Notes: generated by a model from the letters alone, not told the origin. Shown: positions 1 through 10,940, counted from the stretch's first letter. The stretch: DNA of 64,000 nt from Prosopocoilus inquinatus (GCA_036172665.1 CM069869.1:5828001-5892000), one strand, 5' to 3'. Made by a program: numbers and translations.

Positions 1-514
1 CTGCAGTTATTTTGCCTGCTTCCCTTTTAATTTCTTCCTTCTTATGAAAAGAGGCCGGAAGAGCAGAAGAAAAGTGAACAAGCTTCTCAAAACAAAGTCT
101 TAATGATGCTGGATGTGTGAGGTATTAGACTCTCCGCTCTTGCATTAAAGAAAATTGCAGTATTTTATTTCTTATCTGAAGAAACTATAATAGAAGAAAC
201 AAGCTAAACAACATGCGAAAGTATATTCTAGAAGGAAATTATCCACAGGGTGTTGCTTAGAAGAAATGAATTGAATTGAAAAAACGTATTTATGACGCTG
301 GAGCTTTTCTGCACCAAAAAATGTAAAATATTATTCTTATTAAAAAAATATATATTTTTAAAATAAAGATTTGAATAGAAATATAGAAAAGCAGAGGAAA
401 GCTAAATAAATGATGGTTTAAACAACAATAATCGAATCATTTTTAGAAAAAAAAAAACTCTGATCATAATTCATATTGATATTATAAAAAAATTAAAGAA
501 AAAAAAACAATTTA
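1..514. other. AT-rich sequence, nothing recognised
   Basis: I see no long reading frame, inverted repeat or recognisable element. A- and T-runs are frequent towards the right edge, where the LINE at 515 begins. Confidence 0.5.
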
Positions 515-2325
515 CACAAACGATTAAGAAACAATGCAAATTCACATATTCCATAGCGTTTTAATGAACTTCGTGCGTCAGTAAAAGAGGAAATTACCCT
601 AGCGTATTCCAATTATTTACGCGGGTGAGAAAATAACATAACTGAAAATCCAAAATATTTTTGGAATTACGTTAACTAATGGTTTACAATGATAAATCTT
701 ACACATCCGGTTACGAGATAGTCGATGCTTTCAGTGATTATTTTGCCAGTGTATACATCAATAGTACTAATGGCATTCTGTTCAACCAGAATAATACTTG
801 CGATGTAAAATTAGAGAATATAAAAAAATGTGAGGTTGATGAAGCCTTACAACGTCTTAATAATTTTGCTATAGGTCCAGATGGCATTCCAGTGTATATA
901 ATCAAGGCTTGTAAAAATTATTTTGTGCGTCCCTTATGCGAACTTTTCAATTTAAGTATTAATCAAAATGTATTTTCAGATATGTGGAAAGAATCTAAAA
1001 TCTATCCTGTCTTCAAATCAGGTGTTAAAAGTCAAATTAACAACTATCGTCCAATTGCTATTTTGTCTACTCCAGCTAAAATATTTGAATCAATTAACCG
1101 AATTTTAAAAATATCATCTCTCCATATCAACGTGGCTTTATACCTAAACGATCTACCTTAAGTAATCTGTGTAACTTTACACAGTATGTGTCAAATGCAT
1201 TGGAGGAGAGAACGTAAGTTAATGTAATATATACAAACTTCTCCAAAGCATTTGATAAGTTAGACCATTATATTCTCTTAGGTAAGTTAAGAAATCTCGG
1301 TTTTCATGAATCACTGCTTAATTTCCTAGAAAGTTACCTCTCTGGTAGAAAATCATTTGTTTCTTGTTTGGGTTGCACATCTAAAATGTTCTCACCTTCA
1401 TTGAGCGTACCGCAAGGTAGTAACTTGGGACCGCTTCTCATTCTCCTTTTTATTAATGACATAGTAGATTGTACTGGACCAAGTAGATTCTTGCTATATG
1501 CCGATGATTTAAAAATTTTTCGTCAGATCAACTACAAAGAAGATTGTGAATTGTTGCAAGCGGATTTGAAAAATTTGGTAACTTGGTCTACTAACTCTAG
1601 ATTGCCGTTTAATTTTAATAAATGTAAAATTATGACCTATCGTAGAGTCACAAACCCTATAATATTTAACTATTTAATGAGTAATATTTCCTTAGAGAGG
1701 GTCTCATTACTGAAAGATCTAGGAGTGATTTTTGACGTTAAACTTGCCTTTAATAAACACGTAGAAACTAAGGTACTTGAGGCATTAAGATTGCTGGGTT
1801 TTGTGTTCAGACAAATCAGAGATTTTGAATCAACCAAACCTTTAGATGTGCTATTTTCGTCAATGATACGGTCTAAATTGGAGTATGCTTTGGTAATTTG
1901 GGAGCCATTCTATTTGAAGTATGAACTATTAATTGAACGTGTGCAGTTCAAATACCTAAAACTAAAATATCTGCTAGATACGAAAACGTTCCCTAAATAT
2001 ACGCCATATAAAGAACTTCTGCAATTTTACAATTGTGTACCTCTCAAAAAGAGACGACAATATTTGCAGCAACAATATTTATATAAAGTACTAAATAATA
2101 TGGTTGATGATATTCAATTTTTGAGTTCCCTCAACTTTAGAGTTCTATCTTCACTGACTCGTTGTCAAACTAGCTTTTATTTACAGATACCGAAAACAAA
2201 CTGTCTGAAAAGTCACCGATATATGGGATGTGTGATACATACCATAAATTTTATCATAATATAGACATATTTCATTTAAATTACAAAGCTTTTTCGAAAG
2301 TGATACGAAACCTGTCGGCATGATG
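515..2325 (+). pseudogene. Jockey/CR1-group LINE reverse transcriptase (copy 1), truncated and frameshifted
   Basis: This is the remnant of a non-LTR retrotransposon ORF2, whose product would reverse-transcribe element RNA at a nicked target. The pre-RT region is readable without an ATG at about 560-660 (FNELRASVKEEITLAY, then NPKYFWNYVN). The RT fingers lie at 679-1161 (IGPDGIPVYIIKAC, NNYRPIAILST). Frameshifts break 1162-1367. The palm and thumb follow at 1368-2210, with VPQGSNLGPLL and an intact catalytic YADDLKIFR box. A further shift near 2210 moves the C-terminus (SPIYGMCDTYHKF) into another frame to about 2320. The endonuclease domain and ORF1 are missing, so the copy is 5'-truncated. 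It resembles the LINE at 7690-9299. Clade assignment is by motif only. It cannot encode a working protein. Confidence 0.9.
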
Positions 2326-2446
2326 CTGCGCTCCTTAATGTTTAATGTTTTTTTTTTAGGGGAGTGTCTTAAACTAACATGTACATATGTACGTACTTTA
2401 TTACGTCTGTTTGTTGGACTATTTCCACCATTCGTTGGATAGATGT

Positions 2447-2494
2447 AATCCGACGTTTCGGCAGCAACTTGTCGGCTACCGTCTTCAGGGTATT
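2447..2494 (-). ncRNA. Hammerhead-like motif in left arm of palindrome
   Basis: This mirrors the motif at 2807-2854. On the minus strand it reads CTGAAGA, a stem-loop, then GAAACGTC. The single difference from the other arm falls in stem II and turns one A-U pair into a G-U wobble, so the helix is still possible. Activity is not predicted with confidence because one extra base sits between CTGAAGA and stem II. Confidence 0.45.
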
Positions 2495-2806
2495 CGCCTT
2501 TAGAAAGGCGGGTTTTTGCCAATTTTTCCATTTAGGGATTTATTGGGCTTTATGTGCACGTCTCTTTTTTTATGTCTCCTCGTGGATTTGAACCTAGGTT
2601 GCTCTGATTGTTAGTTTATCAGACCTTTCGCTCTACACACTTGGCTACTGAGGCGGCCAAGTGTGTAGAGCGAAAGGTCTGATAAACTAACAATCAGAGC
2701 AACCTAGGTTCAAATCCACGAGGAGACATAAAAAAAGAGACGTGCACATAAAGCCCAATAAATCCCTAAATGGAAAAATTGGCAAAAACCCGCCTTTCTA
2801 AAGGCG

Positions 2807-2854
2807 AATACCCTGAAGACGGTAGCCGACAAGTTGCTACCGAAACGTCGGATT
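2807..2854 (+). ncRNA. Hammerhead-like motif in right arm of palindrome
   Basis: CTGAAGA lies at 2813-2819, stem II is GGTAGC/GCTACC (2821-2826 with 2836-2841), GAAA is at 2842-2845, and the tiny stem III plus cleavage-site bases CGTC are at 2846-2849. A weak stem I pairs 2807-2812 with 2850-2854 if one A is bulged. The order CUGANGA, stem II, GAAA, ACGU-type stem III matches the reduced-stem-III hammerhead variants known from Penelope-like elements. The C at 2820 between the core and stem II departs from the strict consensus. Confidence 0.5.
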
Positions 2855-2900
2855 ACATCTATCCAACGAATGGTGGAAATAGTCCAACAAACAGACGTAA

Positions 2901-3083
2901 CAACGTAAACAACCCACCATTAACAACTTTCAGAAAACGTTTACGTACTTTACCATGTTAAAACTTTGACGCACTTTACCATATTAAAACTTTGGACGCA
3001 CACTTTTATCGTGTTAGTGATCACTCTGTAATTGGGTTAATCCTGTTGAGTGAATAAGCGATTATTATTATTATTATTATTGA
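2901..3083. repeat. LINE-like 3' tail with 27-bp duplication and (ATT)n
   Basis: Two near-identical units of about 27 bp (ACTTTACCATRTTAAAACTTTG) occupy about 2945-2995. The segment ends in an (ATT)n run at 3061-3081, preceded by GTGAATAAGCG, which looks like the 3' end of a non-LTR element. Whether it belongs to the LINE at 515-2325, split by the palindrome, is unproven. Confidence 0.4.
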
Positions 3084-3885
3084 TTTCTTCAGAATCCCGA
3101 TCAATTTTATGGCTTCTAGAGTAACTTTACTCATTTAACAGAATTTCTATTCTTAAAAATAAAAATGTTAACAGTGGCGTACGCTTCAAATTGAACACCC
3201 TATAGACTGTAAGTTAAAAAAATTTACGACGTAATTAAAACGAACGTATTACATAATTTCATCTTCACCTATTTGCCGCATAAAAATATTTGCTGCCACA
3301 AGAAAAAAATAATCGTTTATTTTTAGACAATATTCGAACCAATGAAGGATCCAAATAGCGCGCTACCGCCTTTCCACACTACCCATCAATTATTTTTAAG
3401 CGCCCGCTTTAATAAACACTAAGAGGCATTCGTAAGCAGATGCCATTCCCGTTTATTTTTCCTCGTATGATGTATTTACCTCAAAATCGAACGGATTCCG
3501 TTCGACGTATACAAGATTCGCTTTTAATAAATTGCCTGGAAATTAAATAGAATAACATAATAACACGCTTCCTGTAAAACTAGACTTTAAAGGCCGGTAC
3601 GGCACATACAAGCTACGACGTTTAATTAATTAGAGAAGCCCAACGCGAGCATTCATTCAAGAAATGATTTCAATGCAACGAAAACAAACAGTTTCGGGCA
3701 CCTATTCATAAGCATGACTTGAAAAAATTTAACTTTTTTAATAAAAAAAAATTAGATTGCCGGAGCGCTTTTTTGTGTTCTGCTAACCTGCTACCACCAG
3801 GTCAGGAACACAATCAATTGAATTCCTATTCACAATGAATACAGAATGCGGCTAATTGTCTTGCCGATATCGTGTACTTTTTCAG
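3084..3885. other. No gene or repeat recognised
   Basis: The sequence has mixed composition and more CpG than its surroundings (about 3340-3700), no coding frame and no inverted repeat that I can see. It may be single-copy noncoding DNA. Confidence 0.4.
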
Positions 3886-4250
3886 TGTTAAAATATCAAG
3901 AGGGAAACATAAATAATATGACTGCTAACAAAAACGATACCATGGAAGCCTATAAGCAATTATAAAACCTATAAAAACTGCAATATGAACTGCATTTATA
4001 AGAGTGAACACAACACAAACGTTCCTTCTCCAAATTCTCAAATCATCGACCGCCAAATATCGACATTTGCTAACATTGATGTCGAAATTAGAAATAATAA
4101 AATGTTTGAGGAATCAGCGTTATGTTTATTAACTTTTAAAACAAAAAACACTCCTGACGAAGCTATAAATCTATAGCGAAACGTTGAGTGTGTTCCCTTC
4201 ATTTTTCTGTCCGGTTTGAGATTAAAAAAACTTTGTACTTAAAAAACAAA
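3886..4250 (+). repeat. Penelope-associated repeat with hammerhead (copy 1)
   Basis: The stretch 3895-3985 (AGAGGGAAACATAA ... CCTATAAGCAATTATAAAACC) and the tail TTCTGTCCGGTTTGAGATTAAA at 4207-4228 both recur around 57995-58450 in inverted form, so this is a dispersed repeat. It carries the hammerhead candidate at 4148-4191. A 63-codon frame (3985-4176) runs into the ribozyme and is probably chance. The Penelope link is inferred from the ribozyme type, not from protein coding. Confidence 0.6.
4148..4191 (+). ncRNA. Hammerhead ribozyme candidate, minimal stem III
   Basis: Stem I pairs ACACTC (4148-4153) with GAGTGT (4186-4191), six Watson-Crick pairs. The core CTGACGA is at 4154-4160. Stem II is GCTATA/TATAGC (4162-4167 with 4172-4177) around an AATC loop. 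GAAA is at 4178-4181, then C-G-T and T at 4185 as the cleavage-site base. An unpaired A at 4161 separates the core from stem II. Stem III has only the ACGU palindrome, so by analogy with known Penelope-linked variants it would need to dimerise. Confidence 0.6.
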
Positions 4251-5484
4251 CGTTACTTATTACTAAATTAAATACAATTTAAAGGTCGTGAACATTTTCC
4301 ACCGAATATGCGCTTCATATTTTTTCTGTTTCTGCCTTTGATTGTTTCCGTTTTCGTTCCTCGTTGCGATTGTCATTTATTCTCCCTTTTTTTTACTTTT
4401 TCCTCTTAGATTTTATAATTGCTAAATAATCATTTGTTCAAGTATTATGTTTTAATGGATTGCTGTTGCTATTCAAAATATGAAATAGAAATTCGAATAG
4501 GAAGTCCATAAACTTTTAATGAACGGGTTCCCTGAATCACCCTGTATATGTATTATTGATGATTTCCTGGATAGTTCATAGTTCTTTCTTTCCTAAAGTC
4601 TAACAGAGAGAAAGCAACTTGCAGTACGTTCGAAAGAAAAAGCATTCTTGACTTGAGCGCAAGAGTCATTTGCTTTCTGGTTTGTTTTTTTTTTTGGCAT
4701 TCGTTGGTTCTTCTTTGCTTTCGTTGGTTCCTCTTTGTCTTTTGAATTTGTCGTTTAGTTTTTCTTTTCCATTCAGATTATATTTTTCCATGAGCCAACA
4801 CTTCCTGTAACACTCGTTCTGCGATCGACATTTCTTTTGTTTACTTTGTCGAGAATTTTTTGCCTCTCTCTTGATTGGCCCTCTCAATCCTCATACTCCT
4901 CATGTTTTTTGCTTGTGATCGTTTTAACATTTTTCAGAAATTAAATAATCAGAAAATAATTTTCAATTTTCTGCGTTTATTTTTCTTTTAAGTATTGCCT
5001 CTTTGTTTGTCGAGTCGAATAAGTTCTGCATAATTTTTTGTTTCCATTTTTCTTTCTTTGTTCTATTTTTTCTTCGAGTGTTTCAACATTCAATCGTTTT
5101 CCCTTGTTTCTTTTTCCTCTTGGATTATTTTTCTTTTTGAGAAATTTTTAGTTTTCGTCGTTCAAAATCTTAAAATCCTATTTTACACCAAAATGTTTAT
5201 TGGAAAAAAAACGCATTTTGTAATTTTGTCGTTCCATCTGCTAAATATTCATACGAATACGATTATAATCGTACAGTTGGCTGTATTGGGTTAGACAACA
5301 TTGGGTTGCAATGTGTGGTACATTTCTTTAGTCTTCAATAAAAAAAATTAACTTCGTTAAGGGTACAATTTAGATATGTATAGTCGTAAGCAGAAGAAGC
5401 GGACTATGAGTGAGTTCCTGCCTTAACAGGGAACTATAGCTTCTGGATTGCCCGTTGGAGTTGGCGGGGCCAGAAGAAGTCCCC
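4251..5484. other. T-rich region, no supported gene
   Basis: The plus strand is strongly T-rich from about 4320 to 5250. The minus-strand frame 4666-4887 (73 codons, lysine-rich) and the plus-strand frame 5058-5294 (phenylalanine-rich) follow from base composition and show no motif that I recognise. A degraded LINE is possible but unsupported. Confidence 0.4.
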
Positions 5485-5589
5485 GGTGAGTAATATGTTC
5501 CGTATTATTGAATAGATACTTTAAGCTAAAGCGCTCAAAGTATCTGATTGTACTCGATTACAAAAAACTATACTATACTATTACTCACC
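5485..5589. mobile_element. 105-bp MITE-like element with 11-bp terminal inverted repeats
   Basis: GGTGAGTAATA at 5485-5495 is exactly mirrored by TATTACTCACC at 5579-5589. An inner inverted pair AGATACTTT/AAAGTATCT adds a second stem. I see no clear target duplication, so the superfamily is open. Confidence 0.5.
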
Positions 5590-5849
5590 ATTGAAATGTC
5601 GTCATGTGATCGATGGCAATTGTATCTGTGTCAATATTTATTTTTAAAAATTAAAAATCGTTTTCGAATTTGTCAGAAGCTTCATTATTATAACTTATAA
5701 CCTAAAATCAAAACTGCCTATTAGAGCTAAACTTTATACAGGAAACCTAGTGTCTCGCTTTTTGTACAATGTTTAATTTAAATTTATTTAATATTATTTG
5801 TAAATCTCAACTTTATTTTTCTATTGTTTTCTTAATTAACTATTAAGGT
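5590..5849. other. No feature recognised
   Basis: AT-rich sequence between the small inverted-repeat element and the hAT-like terminus. Confidence 0.4.
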
Positions 5850-6004
5850 AGATTTCCACCAGAACTTATAACAGCGATCATCAATCCCTTAAAAGACTCT
5901 GCGAGGATCATCGAACCCAACGTACTCCTTTCGATCTTCATCGACCTCTTTCGAATCCTCATCGACCTCGTTGGAATCTTCATCGACCTCGTTGGGAACC
6001 CCTG
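5850..6004 (-). mobile_element. hAT-like terminus (family with A-rich interior), solo end
   Basis: Read on the minus strand from 6004 the sequence starts CAGGGGTTCCCAACGAGG, then repeats GGTCGATGA and reaches GAGTCTTTTAAGGGA. The same layout begins the elements at 37867 and 60432, so three termini of one family lie in this window. At 5938-6000 there are three near-identical 21-bp units (TCATCGACCTCGTTGGAATC type). The opposite end and any transposase are absent. Confidence 0.6.
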
Positions 6005-6700
6005 AGTTAGTGCCTTTTGTGCAGCACTCTAGATCCATCAATTTAACCATTCGCGCATGCGTACGTTTGTTGCTGTATTGCTGCGGGCTAACTCTTCAAA
6101 CGGTATAGGATATATACAGGTTGATCAAGAATTTTATTTCGAATACTCACCAATTAATTATAATTAGAAATGCATTCAGCTTTTTAAATATGATGTGATT
6201 CCTATATAATAGTTTAGAGAATTAAGAGCAAAGAAATATTGCGTTAACGCGTAAAAAACATATTGAACAAATATGACGGATCATCGGGGAACTTTTACTA
6301 CTTGTTGATTTAATATCTAAATTAGGTTTCTGGTATAAAGTCACTGTCTCTAATATTTATTAACAGAAGGTACTAGAATTTCTACATCTAGAATCTAAAC
6401 AGCTGGATGCAAGTGAACTCGGAAGTGGTTCGAAGTTCGTTGTTTTCTTTGAACATCAATGTTTTGTCGATGATAATACATTGTTAACATCCATGGCAAA
6501 GGCATAGAATATCGACGATAAGACATCGTTGTACATCGCCCATCTCTACTCTGTAAGCGCACAAAAATATATAATTATAAGCATAACCTCCAAATCGTAT
6601 TAGAAATTATTTCAAACGCGAATTAGTAACTTGTTTTCATCGCAGAACCAACATTGAAAAAGATAATGTAGAAAACACACAAGCAGAAGTTCACTTATCC
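6005..6700. other. Unrecognised sequence up to hAT insertion site
   Basis: No gene or repeat is recognised. The last eight bases (6693-6700, ACTTATCC) are the left target-site duplication of the hAT-like element. Confidence 0.5.
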
Positions 6701-9493
6701 CAGCGTTTCCCAAACTTTTACGAGCTGAGTATGAGTATGATTCACCCCGCCCCCTCCCATTCCGTCCAATCTTGAACTTGAACACTGATGCTAAACGATT
6801 ATCAAATATTTTCACGGTATTTGCATGTTCAAAGTAAAAAAAAAGCTGGAAATATATGTACAGCCCTGAGCTTTAAATTTTAGTCGTCACTGTCAATCAA
6901 AACATCAGTTTTAATTCCAGAAATTATAATTTTTCTTTTGTATTTTACCACGAACGTGTCAAAATAAATTAAATATTTAAGAGACTATTCCTAGCATTCA
7001 AATCTCACGAATCTCCTCAGTTTTAATATACCTAATATTTGAAGGGTCCAGGGTGCTAAGTCCAAAATTTTTGATTTTCTGCTTTTGATGGTATCTTGTA
7101 CAACTTAGTCTGTACTATGGAAAATATATATTATAAAGTCGAAAACCGTGTTCAGTTTCAAAATATTAAGTAAAGAAAAATAATTGTACAGGGAAAGAAC
7201 ATGTTAAGCCCATAAGCGTTTTTTCATAATCGCGTAGGCAGCCGTGTTTTCGATTTGTCTTTTGTTGATTTCTATTGTATTGTCAGTACTTTGTCCCCTT
7301 TTCTTATTTGTTTGTTGTGAATTCGTGAAGTGGGAAGTTATACAGTGTGTCTCCGGATTGACTTCGCGATACGTGTAATGAACCAAAAATTAAATAAAAT
7401 ACAAATAGAATCTGTGCAGGAAATGCGGTATTCCTTTTGAACTAAGGAGAAAAATTTAGTAAGATAAAATGACTCCCGTTTGAAATGATGGAGATACTAA
7501 ATTTTAACATCCTAGCAAAAAAAAATTGAATTAAGGAAAATAATATTTCTGTTATATTTGTAAGAAATTAACGCTGTCAAGTGCTAACAAGAGTGGACAT
7601 TTATTTTTCTATGTATTCTGTTCAGTAAATATGTAAATGGCGATAATATTTTACAACTTTACAGGAACATTGTTTATATTGTTTTTCTTATTAATGGTAT
7701 TCAAATCGTAAAAAGTGATGAAATTTCACAGGGATTTGCGGATTATTTCAGCAGTGTTTATTTAAACAATGTATCCACATATGACTTAACTTCTATTAGT
7801 TGTAACACAACTAATAACTTTTCTATCGAGAGAATAACAATTCAAGATGTCATTGATGCAATAAAATATCTGAAACCTAAAAAATCTGCAGGACCCCATG
7901 ATATTCCTCCATATATTTTCAGAGCTTGCTCAGAGTCCTTACTATATCCTTTAATTTATATATTTAATTTGTCATTATCCCTATGCGTGTTTCCCAGCGA
8001 ATTTAAGAAATCAAAAGTCACTCCGATACTAAAAGCTGGTAATGCGACATCAATTATCGCCCCATATCTATTATTTCAACCATCGCTAAAATTTACGAGC
8101 ATATTCTATTTACTAAAATATACAGTTATGTCAAATCAATAATCACTGATCACCAACATGGATTCCTTAAAAAGAGATCAATTGTAACAAATTTAACGGT
8201 ATTCACTCATCAAGTGTCCTGTGTAATTGAAAGTGGCTCTCAAATGGATGTTATTTACATTGATTTTGCCAAGGCATTTGATAGAGTGGACCATGATATT
8301 TTACTTAGCAAGCTGTCAGCATTTGGACTTTTTATCAATTTGATAACCTTGATTGCATCTTATTTAAGAGAAAGGACACAATTCGTAACCTACAATGGTA
8401 GTAGATCTAAGTTATTTACACCTACTTCTGGGGAAGTAACTTGGGTCCCTTACTGTTCCTGATCTTTATTAATGATCTCCCATCTTGTGTTAAAAATTCG
8501 TATTCTCTTTTATACGCTGATGATGTAAAAATTTTTAGAGAAATAAAACGCGAACAAGATGCAAAACTTTTGCAGTTGGATATCGATGCTCTCTATCAGT
8601 GGAGTTTAAAAAATAACTTAGATTTTAATATAAAAAAATGTTACGTAGTTACCTATTCTCGTCGTAAAAATTCGATACTTATGAAGTATTTCATGAATAC
8701 TCAAATTTTGGAGCGTAAGTTTGAAATTCAAGATCTTGGTGTACATTTTCAAAGCAATTTAAAATTTGACAAGCACATAGTGTCAATGACAAGTAAAGCT
8801 TACAAAAGCTTAGGATTTATTAAGCGAAATACTGCTGAATTTAATAATATAAGAACAATAATTCTGTTGTATAATGCTCTCGTACGATTACGTTTAGAAT
8901 TCGCCAGTACAATTTGGTCTCCACAAGCACAATGTGACGTTAATGTAATTGAAGAAGTACAAAATAAATTTTTAAAATTTATATACAACAAACAGCATGG
9001 ATATAATCCTGATTATAATTGTTATAATAATATCAGGAAAGAGTTTTCCCTTCCGCGCTTAATCCATAGAAGTAATCTTTCTATGCTCTTACAGCTATTT
9101 AAAATATATAACAATTTCATTGATAATGCACATTTATTAACTTTGTTTAAGCTGCATGTCCCCTATTATTCAATAAGACCAGGTCCGCCCATGCATATTG
9201 GTTATTGCTCCCTATCACCTGTGACTAAAATTTCCAAACTTTATAATGAGTATTATTCTTCTCTAGAACAAACATATGTAAACAGGAGTAAGTAGAGAAA
9301 CTTTAAAAATGCTCTCCTTTAAAATTATGAAAATGTGACTGGACACGTTCTTTCCCTATACATTGATATAATTATTGGTGACCATATTAAATTAATAAAT
9401 TTGTGTTCATTTTTTAAATTTATTCTGCTGCGCCCCCCTTTGAAGACTTATGCGCCACCCAGGGGGGCGCGCCCCACAGTTTGAGAAACGCTG
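6701..9493. mobile_element. hAT-like element with 8-bp target duplication, carrying a nested LINE
   Basis: The ends are CAGCGTTTCCCAAACT (6701) and, inverted, CAGCGTTTCTCAAACT (ending 9493), flanked by ACTTATCC at 6693-6700 and 9494-9501. An eight-base duplication and a CAG...CTG terminus are hallmarks of hAT elements. No hAT transposase is readable, so this is a non-autonomous or gutted copy. Subterminal C/G-rich sequence lies at 9426-9475. The LINE at 7690-9299 sits inside and accounts for most of the length. A second inverted repeat (7189 and 9358) may mark another layer of nesting. Confidence 0.8.
7690..9299 (+). pseudogene. Jockey/CR1-group LINE reverse transcriptase (copy 2)
   Basis: The same LINE type as 515-2325, better preserved. 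An ATG-less frame at 7699-8050 covers the region before and in the fingers (FADYFSSVYLNN, KPKKSAGPHDIPPYIFRAC). A frameshift near 8052 moves to the frame of PISIISTIAKIYEH and DHQHGFLKKRS, which runs on to FAKAFDRVDHD at 8265-8300. About ten bases are missing near 8432 where GVPQGSNLGPLL should be. The rest is open at 8441-9295, with LYADDVKIFREI intact and a full thumb/C-terminal region ending at TAG 9293-9295. The 5' half, with the endonuclease, is missing. It lies inside the hAT-like element. Loss of function is certain from the shifts; the clade is by motif. Confidence 0.9.
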
Positions 9494-9501
9494 ACTTATC
9501 C

Positions 9502-9921
9502 ACTTGACTCTCGCTTGCTAAAATAAAACGTCTTATGAAACTTTTTGATATACTTTATTCTAACAATTATAAATCTGTCTAATTTCCGTTTCACGGTTTA
9601 GTTTGATAATTGTTATATAAAACCTGCACAATCCTCTATTACACATCATATACATATAAAAGCACTTTGTAATGGTGTGTAACAAATGTGTTTTCCCTAA
9701 TACATACAAATCGCTGTAGATTTATTATTTTACAGTGTTTAAACCATATTATGAAACAATAATACAACCAAAATACTGTTTTCTAAAAACTTTACTATAC
9801 ACTCATAAGAAGCAAGTAGGATTTTTAAATAAATACGAAAAGCGACCACGAACGTCATTTTACTTATTGAAGGTGTACAAATACGATGCTTTTAAATGCA
9901 CTGATTTAAGGGGTTTATTAC
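9502..9921. other. No feature recognised
   Basis: AT-rich sequence. The 70-codon frame at 9735-9947 has no motif and runs into the Harbinger-like end. Confidence 0.4.
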
Positions 9922-9924
9922 TTA

Positions 9925-10135
9925 GGCTGAGTTGCACGGACATCTGAAATTAAATGCCTTAATCCATGTTAGTTAATCGGTGATTAAAATTTAATTTATG
10001 TTAAAACAAATGCTGTTGCACCGACATATGTTTAACTTGAATTAGTTGATTCGCAACGTCACTAACACGATATCGAAACTGTAACGTTTAGCATTACGAT
10101 TGGCCATTTATCCAGTTCGTTTATATCAAGTTTGT
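9925..10135 (+). mobile_element. PIF/Harbinger-like left end (copy A)
   Basis: After TTA at 9922-9924 comes GGCTGAGTTGCACGG, and the subterminal GTTAGTTAAT, TTGCACCGACATAT and TTAACTTGAATTAGTTGAT blocks recur at 10941-11170. The inverse ends at 13225 followed by TTA. TTA duplication and a GTTGCACC-type terminus fit PIF/Harbinger. Only the left end is recognisable here. Confidence 0.55.
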
Positions 10136-10940
10136 ACTTAGATGTGTCACTTGCGTCAGTTTCTATTTTGTGTGCCTTTGAAAATGGAAAAGAGAGAACG
10201 CAGATGTAATGTTACGGATATTATTTTCACATGCGTATAGACGATGGCGCCAATCACTCTGGGAAATCATACTTGATGAAATACATCAATAATTTTGTTA
10301 ATTTTCATTGATATCTGGGCCATATATATAAATTCTCTGGAATTTGCATCAATTTGCTTTGTGGAAATATCCTACTCAGCTGAAGGCCCGCAACCTTCGC
10401 ATGTGTCTGTTAATCTGTCCTGAAGATATTAATATGATCCGCTAAAACTTGCTGAAAACTTTTAGTAGCAAAAAATCGCAAAGTAATCAGTAACTGAGTA
10501 ATTGCTGATATTGGAAAATTTCTATTTGTTGTAAGCTCTAATGCAGTGTTTCTCAACCAAGTTCAGCAAAGGGGTGTTTGGGTTCCTTCGCAAATAAAAA
10601 CGGAAATCACACCACAAAAAAAATTGTCATGTAAAAGTAGCATAATGTCGATATTTTGATGAAACATTATTTCATATTTTAGTGCTAAGGGGGTCCCTAA
10701 GAAAAAAATATAAGCACTGTAGGATTCCTCACTTTCGTTTCTTGCACCATTTCTGTTGAAAATCTTTAACGCATCTTAAATTCTACATCAGCGTAAATCA
10801 ATAACGGGTTAGTCGTTTTTTTTTAAATTTTCGGTCTTGGTATAATCTGAATCCGAGGATCAACCGTAAGAATCTCTTTCTTCAGAAGAAGACATAATTT
10901 GTATGTTCCAGTACATCCCAATACGTTATTAAACGCTTTT
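10136..10940. other. Mostly unrecognised; isolated hAT-like end motif
   Basis: CAGTGTTTCTCAACCA at 10544-10559 resembles a hAT terminus, but I find no matching end or 8-bp repeat. Nothing else is recognised. Confidence 0.35.

Larger units (their letters stand above)
2401..2900. mobile_element. Head-to-head pair of SINE-like units forming a near-perfect palindrome
   Basis: The arms 2401-2645 and 2656-2900 are reverse complements over 245 bp with one mismatch that I can find (position 2462 against 2839), separated by a 10-base loop. Each unit starts at the centre with a tRNA-like head: a CGGCCAAGTG box-A-like stretch, an anticodon-stem-like TCTGAT/ATCAGA pair, and a box-B-like GGTTCAAATCC. Each unit then runs outward to a hammerhead-like motif. 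The tRNA fold is imperfect because the T stem CTAGG/CCACG no longer pairs. The short ORFs here (MEKLAKTRLSKGEYPEDGS in both arms) are by-products of the repeat. Calling it a SINE is inference from the box A/B layout. The palindrome could also be a foldback element or an assembly artefact. Confidence 0.7.

Noticed and set aside
2656..2740. Functional tRNA gene
   Set aside because: Box A/B-like sequences are present, but the T stem does not pair and the acceptor stem is absent; a SINE head is more likely.
4666..4887. Lysine-rich 73-codon minus-strand frame
   Set aside because: It follows from a T-rich plus strand; there is no motif, neighbour or conserved start.
7204..7386. Transposase fragment of the hAT-like element
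   Set aside because: The 60-codon minus-strand frame shows no hAT or Tc1 motif.
10544..10559. hAT element end
   Set aside because: No mirrored end or 8-bp duplication could be found, so only the motif is noted.
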